Shown piece after piece: positions 34,188-42,090 of a DNA stretch of 64,000 nt. The notes under the pieces are model-generated. The model did no database searches, was not told the DNA's origin, and saw nothing but the letters and a program-made list of their open reading frames with translations. This stretch comes from Streptomyces sp. AC555_RSS877. Its GTDB lineage: Bacteria > Actinomycetota > Actinomycetes > Streptomycetales > Streptomycetaceae. The stretch spans positions 306,149 through 370,148 of the forward strand of contig NZ_JAGMUK010000040.1 in the NCBI RefSeq assembly GCF_019049245.1, given 5' to 3'. A program made the translations under genes and the position numbers. The stretch's first letter is position 1; each line of letters opens with the position of its first letter.

Positions 34188-34206
34188 GTATGACGAGACG
34201 ACAATC
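34188..34206. promoter_or_regulatory. Variant regulon operator (site 8)
   Basis: GTATGACGAGACGACAATC carries the standard left arm GTATGA but ACGACAATC instead of TCATAC on the right. It is nearly identical to site 9, 93 bp away. Confidence 0.55.
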
Positions 34207-34280
34207 CCGGAACTCCCGGTGTTTCCGCCTATGGACGTGGCTTCAAGGGCGCGCTACGGTCTCCTCGCTCCCCCCACTTT

Positions 34281-34299
34281 GTATGACGGAACGACAATC
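34281..34299. promoter_or_regulatory. Variant regulon operator (site 9)
   Basis: GTATGACGGAACGACAATC matches site 8 at 17 of 19 positions and is likewise preceded by CTTT/ACTTT. It lies 40 bp before the importer ATPase start. Confidence 0.55.
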
Positions 34300-34338
34300 A
34301 CACGTTCTGACGAACAGTCCCAAAGTCAGGAGGGGTCA

Positions 34339-35892
34339 GTGTCGACCCACCCGCTCACCGACCAACCGGACGCCGTCCTGGCGGTCGACGGCCTGCGGAA
34401 GCACTTCGGCCCGACGGTCGCCCTCCGGGATGCCGCGCTTCGCCTCCTTCCGGGTGAGGTGCACGCCCTCGTGGGGGAGAACGGCTCGGGGAAGAGCACC
34501 CTGGTCAAGATCCTCAGCGGTGTGCACCGGCCCGGTGCCGGCTCCATGCGGGTCGGCGGCCGTCCCTTCGCCCCGCGCACGCCGGCCCAGGCGTTGCGGG
34601 CAGGCATCGACACGGTGTTCCAGGAAGTGCTCGGCGTCGAGAACCGGAGCGTCCTCGACAACCTCTGGCTCGGCGCCGACGGCCTGCTGCGCCCCGTGTC
34701 CCGTGAGAGAAGCCGACGCGAGAAGGCGCAAGAGGTCCTGTCCGCGCTACTCGACACACCGCCGCCGCTGGACGTCCCCTTCGGCGCACTGCAGCTCAGC
34801 GACCGCCAGGCCTGCGGCATCGCCCGGTCCCTGCTGCGCGATCCCAAGGTGCTGATCCTCGACGAGGCGACCTCCGCGCTCGACCACGACACCCGTACCC
34901 GTCTGTTCGCCCTGCTCAAGCGCCGAGCGGCGCTGGGCATGAGCGTCGTCCTCATCACCCACCGGATGGACGAGATCCGCGAGATCGGCGACCGCGTCAC
35001 CGTGCTGCGGTCGGGGGAGACGGTGGGAACCCTGGGCGCGGACTGGGACCCCGACGAGATGATCCGGCTGATGACGGGCGGCACGCACCTCGTCCCGGAG
35101 CCGGTCCTCGCGGCCGCGGACGACACCGCCGCCCTCGGCGACACCGCCGAGCGCCCGGTCGTCCAGCGCGTGCGCGGCTCCCGTCTGCGTCCCGGCGCCG
35201 CGCCGTGCGACGCGGAGTTCCGCCGCGGCGAGATCGTGGGCCTCGCCGGGCTCGAGGGCCACGGCCAGGACGAATTCCTCCGCCTCCTCCTCGGACACGG
35301 CGACACCGAAGGCGTCGTACGGATCGAGGGCGACCGGGAGCACCGGGTGACCGGCCCCGGGCGAGCGCGGGAGCTCGGCATCGCGTACGTGGCGCGGGAC
35401 CGGCGCGGGGAGTCGGTTCTGCCGTGGATGTCCATCCTGGACAACTTCGCGATCGCCACCGCCCGCCAGGACGTCACCAAGGGGCTGCTGTCCGCGGACT
35501 CGGCGCAGAAGCGGTTCGGCCACTACGCCGGGCGGCTCAACATCAAGTACGGCCGCTCCTCGGACGCGATCACCACGCTGAGCGGCGGCAACCAGCAGAA
35601 GGTCGTCATCGCCCGGTGGCTGGCCGCCGGCCCCGAGGTCCTGCTGCTCAACGACCCGACGAGGGGCATCGACGTGGGCGCGAAACACGATCTCTACCGG
35701 CTGCTGCGCGAGCTGTCCGAGGCCGGACTGACCATCGTCATGCTCTCCTCGGAGGTCGACGAGCACGTCGAACTGATGGACCGCGTCCTGGTCTTCCGCG
35801 AGGGCTCGCTCGCCGCGGAACTCGGACGCTCGGAACTGAGCAGGGAACGGCTCGTCGACGCCTTCTTCGGCGGAGTGGCGGTGACGGCATGA
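34339..35892 (+). CDS. Rbs-type ABC importer, duplicated ATP-binding subunit
   Basis: The 517-aa protein has two ATPase halves as in RbsA/MglA. The first has an intact Walker A (GENGSGKST), a weak signature (LQLSDRQACGIA) and Walker B (VLILDEATSALD). The second has the usual degenerate P-loop (GLEGHGQDEFL) but a good signature (LSGGNQQKVVIA) and NDPTRGIDVGAKHD. GTG 34339 has AGGAGGGG. It overlaps the first permease by ATGA. Rbs-type systems mainly import sugars, but some actinomycete members serve aromatic or sterol-related compounds. Confidence 0.9.
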   Translation: MSTHPLTDQPDAVLAVDGLRKHFGPTVALRDAALRLLPGEVHALVGENGSGKSTLVKILSGVHRPGAGSMRVGGRPFAPRTPAQALRAGIDTVFQEVLGVENRSVLDNLWLGADGLLRPVSRERSRREKAQEVLSALLDTPPPLDVPFGALQLSDRQACGIARSLLRDPKVLILDEATSALDHDTRTRLFALLKRRAALGMSVVLITHRMDEIREIGDRVTVLRSGETVGTLGADWDPDEMIRLMTGGTHLVPEPVLAAADDTAALGDTAERPVVQRVRGSRLRPGAAPCDAEFRRGEIVGLAGLEGHGQDEFLRLLLGHGDTEGVVRIEGDREHRVTGPGRARELGIAYVARDRRGESVLPWMSILDNFAIATARQDVTKGLLSADSAQKRFGHYAGRLNIKYGRSSDAITTLSGGNQQKVVIARWLAAGPEVLLLNDPTRGIDVGAKHDLYRLLRELSEAGLTIVMLSSEVDEHVELMDRVLVFREGSLAAELGRSELSRERLVDAFFGGVAVTA

Positions 35893-36908
35893 GCACCACC
35901 GACCGGACCGCCCCTGCCTCCGCCCCACGGCGCAGCCGGACGACGGGCACACCATCCCGACGCGGCAGCCTCAGGGCCCTGTTCGCACGGCACACCTACC
36001 TGTTCGCGCTGATCCTGGCGGCGGTCCTGCTGATCGCCAACCTCGCGAAGCAGCCCGGCTTCGGCAGCACCTCACAGCTGGCCGCCCTGGCCCCGCTCGG
36101 CATCGCCGCGATGGCGAGCGTGCCCTCGATCATGAGCGGCCGCGGGGGCATCGACCTGTCGATCAGCCCGCTGATGACCCTCAGCGGCCTGCTCTACGCG
36201 ACCCAGCTCCAGCCCAACGGCCTCGGCGGCTACGTCGCCCTGCCCGTCCTCATGGTCGCGGGCGCGCTGGTCGGCACCCTCACCGGCCTCCTCATCGTCG
36301 TCGGCCGGCTCCAGCCGATCGTCGTCACCCTCGCGATGTTCTTCGTCCTCACCGGGCTCGACCTCAAACTCGCTCCCAGCCCGACCACCGTCGCCGGCAC
36401 CTGGATGGCGGGCTTCGCCGGGTCCATGGGCCCGGTCCCCGGCGGGCTGGTCGCCCTGGCCGTCCCGGCGGCCCTGTGGCTGCTGGTCACCAAACTCACG
36501 ACGTACGGCAGCCTCCTGCGCTCGGTCGGCGGCAACGACGTCACGGCCTTCACCAGCGGCGTGCCCGTCGGAGCCGTCCGCGTGCTCGCCTACGCCCTGG
36601 GCGGCGCGATGGCGGCCGTGGGCGGCCTGGTGCTCATCGGGCTGGCATCGACGGCCGAGTCCGGCACGAGCTCCGCGTACACCCTGATCGCGATCGCGGC
36701 GGTCGCCCTGGGCGGCATCCCGCTCCAGGGCGGGGGCGGCGGAATCGCCAACGCGCTCGCCGGCGCCGCCGCGATCTACCTGCTGCAGAGCCTGCTCGGG
36801 GTGCTGCAGGTCTCGCAGACCTGGCTCCAGGTGATCTACGGGGCCCTGCTCATCGGTGCGGTGCTCTTCGGGGCGATCGCGGCACGAGAACTGAAGGAAG
36901 GCCGATGA
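35889..36908 (+). CDS. Rbs-type ABC importer permease 1
   Basis: A 339-aa RbsC-like permease with 8-10 hydrophobic segments and the family pattern GGIDLSISPLMTLSGLLYA, IVVTLAMFFVLTGL and a Gly-rich IAAVALGGIPLQGGGGG. Overlapping start codons couple it to the ATPase and to permease 2. The two permeases differ strongly, so the channel is a heterodimer, unlike the ribose transporter's homodimer. Confidence 0.88.
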   Translation: MSTTDRTAPASAPRRSRTTGTPSRRGSLRALFARHTYLFALILAAVLLIANLAKQPGFGSTSQLAALAPLGIAAMASVPSIMSGRGGIDLSISPLMTLSGLLYATQLQPNGLGGYVALPVLMVAGALVGTLTGLLIVVGRLQPIVVTLAMFFVLTGLDLKLAPSPTTVAGTWMAGFAGSMGPVPGGLVALAVPAALWLLVTKLTTYGSLLRSVGGNDVTAFTSGVPVGAVRVLAYALGGAMAAVGGLVLIGLASTAESGTSSAYTLIAIAAVALGGIPLQGGGGGIANALAGAAAIYLLQSLLGVLQVSQTWLQVIYGALLIGAVLFGAIAARELKEGR

Positions 36909-37963
36909 CGACCACCCAGCAAGGCTCCCTCGACACGGTGCCCGTCGCCCCCGGCGACGACGCGGCGACACCGGGCGCCGAGCGCCGGGCCCCCTCGGCC
37001 GGACAGGTGCTGCTCTCCTGGCAGCGGCGGTTCCCGCTCGTGCAGATCCTGCTCACCGTGGCCGTCCTCGCCTGGGGCGCGGCCGCCATGCCGGGCTTCC
37101 TCGAGCCGACGAGCATCCGCTCCGTCCTCGTGCTGTGCGCGCTGACCGGCCTGGCCTCGATCGGGCAGACCCTGGTCGTGCTGATCCGCGGCATCGACCT
37201 GTCCCTCGCCGGATTCATCGTCGCGGGAGCGGTCACCGTGACGCAGTTCAGCGACGTCGGGGGCGTGCCGCTGCCCGTCATGCTGGCCGTCGCGGTCGCC
37301 TGCGCCGCCACGATGGGCGGCCTCGTGGGGTACGTGTGCCACCGCTTCGCCGTCCACCCGATCATCGTCACCCTCGCCGCGGGCTCGATCGCCGTCGGAG
37401 TGACCGCAGTCCTCAGCCAAGGCGGCACCGGCGTCGGCGCACCCGGCTGGGTGGCCCGCCTGAGCGCGCCCACGTCGTCCACCTTCGGCCTCCCGGTGCC
37501 GCCGGTCGTGGTGATCTGGGCGCTGGTGATCGCCGTGGTCTCCGTCGTGCTGCACCGGACCCTGCCCGGCCGCAAGCTCCTCGCCACCGGGGCGAGCCCG
37601 GTGGCCGCGGACCTCGCGCACATCAGTACCCGCCGGGTCTGGATCACCGTCTACGCCGTCTCCGCGGCCCTCGCGGTCCTCGCGGGTGTGGTGCTGGCCG
37701 GCTTCGCCGGGAGCGTCGACAACCGGCTCGGCAACCCCTACCTCTTCCAGAGCATCGCCGCGGTGGTCCTCGGCGGCACCGCGTTCGGCGGGCCGGGGAG
37801 CTACACCCGCACCACCGTCGGATTGCTGCTGCTCACCGTCGTCTCCACCGTCCTCGTCGGCCTGGGCTTCCAGGAAGCCGACCAGCAGATCCTCAACGGC
37901 GTCGTCATCCTCGCCGCGATGGCCGTCTACGGCCGGGAGCGCAGGCTCCGCGACCAGGTCTGA
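36905..37963 (+). CDS. Rbs-type ABC importer permease 2
   Basis: A 352-aa RbsC-like permease: an Ala/Pro-rich cytoplasmic N-terminus of about 45 residues, then IRGIDLSLAGFIVAGAV, HPIIVTLAAGSIAVG and IAAVVLGGTAFGGPGSY. It overlaps the first permease gene by 4 bp and is followed 87 bp later by the binding-protein gene. Confidence 0.88.
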   Translation: MTTTQQGSLDTVPVAPGDDAATPGAERRAPSAGQVLLSWQRRFPLVQILLTVAVLAWGAAAMPGFLEPTSIRSVLVLCALTGLASIGQTLVVLIRGIDLSLAGFIVAGAVTVTQFSDVGGVPLPVMLAVAVACAATMGGLVGYVCHRFAVHPIIVTLAAGSIAVGVTAVLSQGGTGVGAPGWVARLSAPTSSTFGLPVPPVVVIWALVIAVVSVVLHRTLPGRKLLATGASPVAADLAHISTRRVWITVYAVSAALAVLAGVVLAGFAGSVDNRLGNPYLFQSIAAVVLGGTAFGGPGSYTRTTVGLLLLTVVSTVLVGLGFQEADQQILNGVVILAAMAVYGRERRLRDQV

Positions 37964-38050
37964 GCCTTCTCCGCAACCCTCCGGTCCTCACCGGCGCGGC
38001 ACCGGGCGGGACGCCCGGCCGCGCAGGCACCAACCCCAGAAAGGCACTCC

Positions 38051-39334
38051 ATGAACAGATCCACCTCCCGGCGCGCCCGCACGCGCGTCGCGGCGTCCTC
38101 CACCGGCATCGTCCTCACGGTCGTACTCGCCGGCTGCGGCGGAGCGAGCGGCGCGGTCGGCAGCGGCACGGCCGGCACGACGGACACGAAGGGGAAGGCG
38201 GCGGCCGACTGCGGTCAGGTGCCCACCGTCGCGCCCAAGGACCCCGACGGCGCCGTCAAGGCACTGCCCGCGGACGTCCAGAAGGCCTACAACGCGTACG
38301 GCGAGGAGGTCTTCGCGAGCGCCTGGCGCGACAAGAAGGCGCTCGGCCGCCCGGCCAAGGTGGGCTTCTCGTACCTGCCCGCCTCCAACCCGTACGCCGC
38401 GGCCGTCGTCAAGCAGGTCGAGGCGAGCTTCGCCGACGCCAAGGCCCAGGGCCTGGTCCAGGGCAAGCTGGTCAAGCGGATCATGACGGACCCCGCGACC
38501 ATGACGCCGGCCGAGCAGATCCGCGGCTACAACGAACTGGTCGACTCCGGCGTCGACATCATCTACGTCACGCCCCTGTCCGGGGAGGCGATGGTCACCG
38601 CGGTCGACGCCGCGGGCAAGAAGGGTGTCGTGACGGTCGCCCTCTCCTCGACCATCCGCTCCAAGTACGCCGTCAACGTCGCCGAGAACGCCTACCTGAA
38701 CGTCGCCGAGCCCACGGCCCTGGTCGCCAAGCAGCTCGACGGCAAGGGCGACGTCGTCATCGTCCGCGGCTTCCAGGGACTGTCCGCGGAGACGATCGGC
38801 TACCAGGCCGTCAAGGACATCCTCGCCGCCTGCCCCGACATGAAGGCGATCGGCGAGGTCAACGGCGCCTACGTCGCGCCCGTGGCCAAGTCCGAGCTGC
38901 TGAAGTTCCTCTCCAGCCACCCCCAGAAGATCGCCATGGTGGCCCAGCTCGGCGTGATGGGCTCCGGGGTCTACGCCGCCTTCGAGTCGACCGGGCGGGA
39001 CGTCCCCAAGGTGGTCGACGCCGGTGCCTCCGCCTCCTCCCTGGCCTCCTGGAAGAAGCTGGCGGCCGACGGCTACGACAGCGCCGGCACGGGCGGCAAC
39101 GGCACCCAGCAGGCGAAGGCCTGGTTCACCGTCGGGATGATGGTGATGCAGGGAGCCGGCCCCAAGGCCGGCACCCTCACCCGCACGCCGTCGGTGATCA
39201 CCGAGGCGAACCTGGACGACTACCTGCCCACGGGCGCCACCCCGAGCGATCTGGGAGAGGTCAACGACGGCGAGGCGTGGATGCCGCGGGACTACCTCGA
39301 CAAGTTCTTCGACGACCCCACGGCCGCGAAGTAG
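38051..39334 (+). CDS. Rbs-type ABC importer, substrate-binding lipoprotein
   Basis: The 427-aa protein has a lipoprotein signal with lipobox LAGC (Cys near residue 29) and a periplasmic-binding-protein type 1 fold (GFSYLPASNPYAAAVVKQVEASF; DSGVDIIYVTPLS; AVNVAENAYLNVAEPTALVAKQL). Sugar-binding members have a DN..AG tract that is replaced here, so a non-sugar ligand is possible. It is the fourth gene of the importer operon; an SDR follows after 8 bp. Confidence 0.87.
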   Translation: MNRSTSRRARTRVAASSTGIVLTVVLAGCGGASGAVGSGTAGTTDTKGKAAADCGQVPTVAPKDPDGAVKALPADVQKAYNAYGEEVFASAWRDKKALGRPAKVGFSYLPASNPYAAAVVKQVEASFADAKAQGLVQGKLVKRIMTDPATMTPAEQIRGYNELVDSGVDIIYVTPLSGEAMVTAVDAAGKKGVVTVALSSTIRSKYAVNVAENAYLNVAEPTALVAKQLDGKGDVVIVRGFQGLSAETIGYQAVKDILAACPDMKAIGEVNGAYVAPVAKSELLKFLSSHPQKIAMVAQLGVMGSGVYAAFESTGRDVPKVVDAGASASSLASWKKLAADGYDSAGTGGNGTQQAKAWFTVGMMVMQGAGPKAGTLTRTPSVITEANLDDYLPTGATPSDLGEVNDGEAWMPRDYLDKFFDDPTAAK

Positions 39335-39342
39335 GGACCGGC

Positions 39343-40119
39343 GTGCACGTCACGTCGGGAGGCGGCCGCGGCGAGTCCGCCGGCCGCCTCCGCGGGAAAG
39401 CAGCTCTCGTCACCGGCGCCGCCTCGGGCATCGGCCTGGCCACCGTCCGCCGGTTCGTCGCGGAGGGAGCCCGGGTCGTGGCGGTGGACCTCGACGCCGG
39501 GCGGACCGCCGAGGCCGTGGCCGGGTGCGACGGCGTGGTCCCCGTCGGGGCCGACATACGGGACAGCGGTCAGGTGGACGCCGCCTACGAACGCGCTCTC
39601 GCCGAGTTCGGACGGCTGGACGTCGCGGTGAACGCCGCGGGCATCTCGGGCGCGCAGGCCGACATCTGCGACCTCACCGACGAGGACTTCGCGGACGTCA
39701 TCGCGGTGAACCTGGCCGGAACCTTCTACTCGGTGCGAGCCGCCGTCCGCCTGATGCGGCGCAACTCCCCGTCGGGCGGCTGCGTCGTCAACGTCTCCAG
39801 TGTGGGAGCGCTGGCCAACTTCCCGCTGCCGGCGATGTACCCGGCGTCCAAGGCGGGCGTACTGGGGATGACGCGGGCGGTGGCCGCGCTCGTGGCGACG
39901 GACGGGATTCGCGTCAACGCGGTCGCACCCGGGGCTACGGACACCGGCATGCTGCCCCAGGACCAGCAGCTCCGGCGTGCCGTCGTCGAACTGGGGGTGC
40001 TGCGCCGGGCGGCCTCCCCGGAGGAGATCGCGCACACGATCCTGTTCCTCGCCGGCGACGAGTCCGCGTTCTACACCGGGCAGACGCTCTCACCGAACGG
40101 CGGATACGTCATGCAGTGA
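39343..40119 (+). CDS. Short-chain dehydrogenase/reductase
   Basis: A 258-aa SDR: TGAASGIGLAT, VDLDAG (NAD preference), NAAGISG, SSVGAL and the catalytic pair in YPASKAG, ending NGGYVMQ. GTG 39343 lies 8 bp after the binding-protein stop with AGGGA in front. The frame is open far upstream, but that overlaps the importer genes. It is convergent with GntR copy 3, separated by a small hairpin. Being in the importer operon suggests it acts early on the imported compound. Confidence 0.84.
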   Translation: MHVTSGGGRGESAGRLRGKAALVTGAASGIGLATVRRFVAEGARVVAVDLDAGRTAEAVAGCDGVVPVGADIRDSGQVDAAYERALAEFGRLDVAVNAAGISGAQADICDLTDEDFADVIAVNLAGTFYSVRAAVRLMRRNSPSGGCVVNVSSVGALANFPLPAMYPASKAGVLGMTRAVAALVATDGIRVNAVAPGATDTGMLPQDQQLRRAVVELGVLRRAASPEEIAHTILFLAGDESAFYTGQTLSPNGGYVMQ

Positions 40120-40138
40120 ACGCGACACGCCGTGCTCT

Positions 40139-40158
40139 GGGCCGCCGCAGGGCGGCCC
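40139..40158. terminator. Hairpin terminator between convergent genes
   Basis: GGGCCGCC and GGCGGCCC form a perfect 8-bp stem with loop GCAG between the SDR and GntR copy 3 stops. Confidence 0.6.
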
Positions 40159-40168
40159 CGGGCGCGGC

Positions 40169-40915
40169 TCAGAGCGAGGCGCCGCTGAACGGCAGTCCGC
40201 TGGTGGCGGACAGGCCCTCGAGGCCGGCCCGCTTCGCCTGCTCGATGTGGTGGTTGCAGGCCCGCACGGCGGCCTCGGCGTTGCGGGCCTCGACGGCCTC
40301 GACCATGGTGCGCAACTCCTGGATGCTGCGCGCGGTGCGCCCGGGCTGTGCCAACGACGTGGCCCGCAGCAGGCTCAGCCGGGCCTGGACGCCGCCGAGC
40401 GTGGAGTGGACCGAGCGGTTGCCGCAGCCGCGCAGCAGGACGTCGTAGAAGTGGTCCTTCGCCTTGAGGATCCGCAGGGTGTCGCCTTCCCCGCTCGCGG
40501 CCTCGGCCAGCTGCTCGAACGCCGCACGCAGCTCCGCCACCTGCTCGTCCGACGCGACCTCGGTGAACCGGCGCACCGCCAGAGCCTCCAGGACGGCGCG
40601 CAGCTCGTACAGCTCCAGGGCCTCCTGCGGCGAGGGCACCACGACGACGGCGCCCTTCTGCGGAATGGTCTTCACCAGGCCCTCCGCCGCGAGTTCCCGC
40701 AGCGCCTCGCGGATGGTGGTGCGCGAGACGCCGATCTCCTCGATCAGCTCCCGCTCGATCAGGCGCTGACCGGGGGCGTAGTGGAAACTGAGAATCGCCT
40801 GACGCAGCACATCGAGCACCTGCTGACGCAGAGGCGCGGCGACCCGGCCCACCTGGGAGGCCAGATCGGTGGTGTCGGCGGAGCTGCGGGGTGCTGAGTT
40901 GCTCGATACGGTCAC
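40169..40915 (-). CDS. GntR-family regulator, FadR/FCD subgroup (copy 3)
   Basis: The 248-aa protein has a winged helix (LRQQVLDVLRQAILSFHYAPGQRLIERELIEEIGVSRTTIREALRELAAEGLV) and an FCD domain (YELRAVLEALAVRRF; AKDHFYDVLLRGCGN; a late ACNHHIEQA). It is very like copy 2, including VGRVAAPLRQQV and IPQKGAVVVVPS. GTG 40915 gives the normal N-terminus; the upstream frame passes through the operator and is rejected. It is probably autoregulated via site 10 and marks the right side of the regulon. Confidence 0.88.
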   Translation of the reverse strand: MTVSSNSAPRSSADTTDLASQVGRVAAPLRQQVLDVLRQAILSFHYAPGQRLIERELIEEIGVSRTTIREALRELAAEGLVKTIPQKGAVVVVPSPQEALELYELRAVLEALAVRRFTEVASDEQVAELRAAFEQLAEAASGEGDTLRILKAKDHFYDVLLRGCGNRSVHSTLGGVQARLSLLRATSLAQPGRTARSIQELRTMVEAVEARNAEAAVRACNHHIEQAKRAGLEGLSATSGLPFSGASL

Positions 40916-40929
40916 GCACTCAGAATACG

Positions 40930-40944
40930 GTAAGGCGATCGTAC
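40930..40944. promoter_or_regulatory. Degenerate regulon operator (site 10)
   Basis: GTAAGG-CGA-TCGTAC fits the GTATGA-N3-TCATAC pattern with 4 of 6 and 5 of 6 matches and lies 15 bp before GntR copy 3. Confidence 0.4.
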
Positions 40945-41099
40945 AACCCAAGCGGCGTTCCCGCCCGGGTCGGAGAATTTCGGCCGCCGACTCGGAATGT
41001 TCAAACGGACGACACATGGTCCGCCACGTAGGCGCCTTGGGTGGCTCGTCGGCAGAGGCGGACGGAGTCAGAGCCGCTGCGCACGAGCCGTCAGCGATT

Positions 41100-41114
41100 G
41101 TATGACAGCCCTAC
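41100..41114. promoter_or_regulatory. Degenerate regulon operator (site 11)
   Basis: GTATGA-CAG-CCCTAC has one perfect arm, preceded by ATT as in site 4; the other arm matches 4 of 6. It lies 120 bp before the IclR gene. Confidence 0.45.
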
Positions 41115-41233
41115 AGAGGCGTGAACCCTTCCCGCCCCCTTTTCTCGTCGAGCACGGCCTTCTGACCGCCTTCCCGGAGGTTCCCGGGGCGTACTCACTT
41201 GCCCGTGCCGTGCGCCTGGCGCACGCTGGTCGT

Positions 41234-41992
41234 ATGCGTGCGCACGACGGCCCTACGCTGATCACCTCCGTCCAGCGGGCCTTCCGCCTGCTGGAGGCGG
41301 TGAGCGCGCACGGGAACGGTGCGCCTGCGAAGCAGCTGGCCCGCGAGACGGGCCTGCCCCTGGCCACCGCCTACCACCTGCTGCGGACCCTGGTCCACGA
41401 CGGATACGTGCGCAAGCTGGACGACGGCGGGTTCATCCTGGGTGACAAGCTGCAGGCGCTGCACACCACGGGCCGCGGGCAGGCGCTTCTCAGCCGGGTC
41501 CGGCCCACGCTCGCCGCGCTGCGGGACGAACTCGCGACCGCCGCCTACCTCACCTTCTACGAGGAGGGCGAGATCCGGGTCGCGGAGATCGTCGACGGCC
41601 CTCGGGCGCCCCGTGTCGACCTCTGGGTGGGATTCGAGGACGCGGGCCACGCCACCGCGCTGGGCAAGTCCGTGCTGCGGGAACTGGACGAGGCGGCCCG
41701 CAAGGACTACCTCTCCCGTCACCACCTCGCCGACCTCACACCACGCACGATCACCAGCCGCCCGGAACTGCTCCGACGACTGGACGCCTCGCCCGTGGCC
41801 CCCGCCGTCACGGACCTGGAGGAGTACGCCCTCGGCACGGTCTGCGTCGCCGTCCCCGTCTACAGCGGGGACACGCTCGGCTCACTCGGTGTCTCCCTGC
41901 CGGTGGACCGGCTCTCCCGGCTCCCCGAGATCCGGGCGCGGCTGCTCCCGACCGCGAGCCGCGTGACCAGGGGCCTGTCGCTCACTATCTGA
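41234..41992 (+). CDS. IclR-family transcriptional regulator
   Basis: A 252-aa IclR protein: winged helix (SVQRAFRLLEAVSAHGNGAPAKQLARETGLPLATAYHLLRTLVHDGYV) and an effector domain (LTFYEEGEIRVAEIVDGPRAPRVDLWVGFEDAGHATALGKSVL; CVAVPVY). IclR proteins often control aromatic catabolism. ATG 41234 gives the usual N-terminus, though its ribosome site is weak; ATG 41102 is in frame but falls in the operator. It is the last regulon member on the right. Confidence 0.84.
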   Translation: MRAHDGPTLITSVQRAFRLLEAVSAHGNGAPAKQLARETGLPLATAYHLLRTLVHDGYVRKLDDGGFILGDKLQALHTTGRGQALLSRVRPTLAALRDELATAAYLTFYEEGEIRVAEIVDGPRAPRVDLWVGFEDAGHATALGKSVLRELDEAARKDYLSRHHLADLTPRTITSRPELLRRLDASPVAPAVTDLEEYALGTVCVAVPVYSGDTLGSLGVSLPVDRLSRLPEIRARLLPTASRVTRGLSLTI

Positions 41993-42090
41993 AAATCCGC
42001 TTCTTGTGTCGCACGGATCGAACACGTTTCCTGGATGAAACGGTCATTTCGGGTTTTCGCCCCGCTCACAAGTGAGGATTGCGGACAAAC

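Noticed and set aside
37135..40119. Apparent 994-aa plus-strand protein
   Set aside because: Only the last 258 codons (from 39343) encode an SDR; the rest is a wrong-frame reading of permease 2 and the binding-protein gene.
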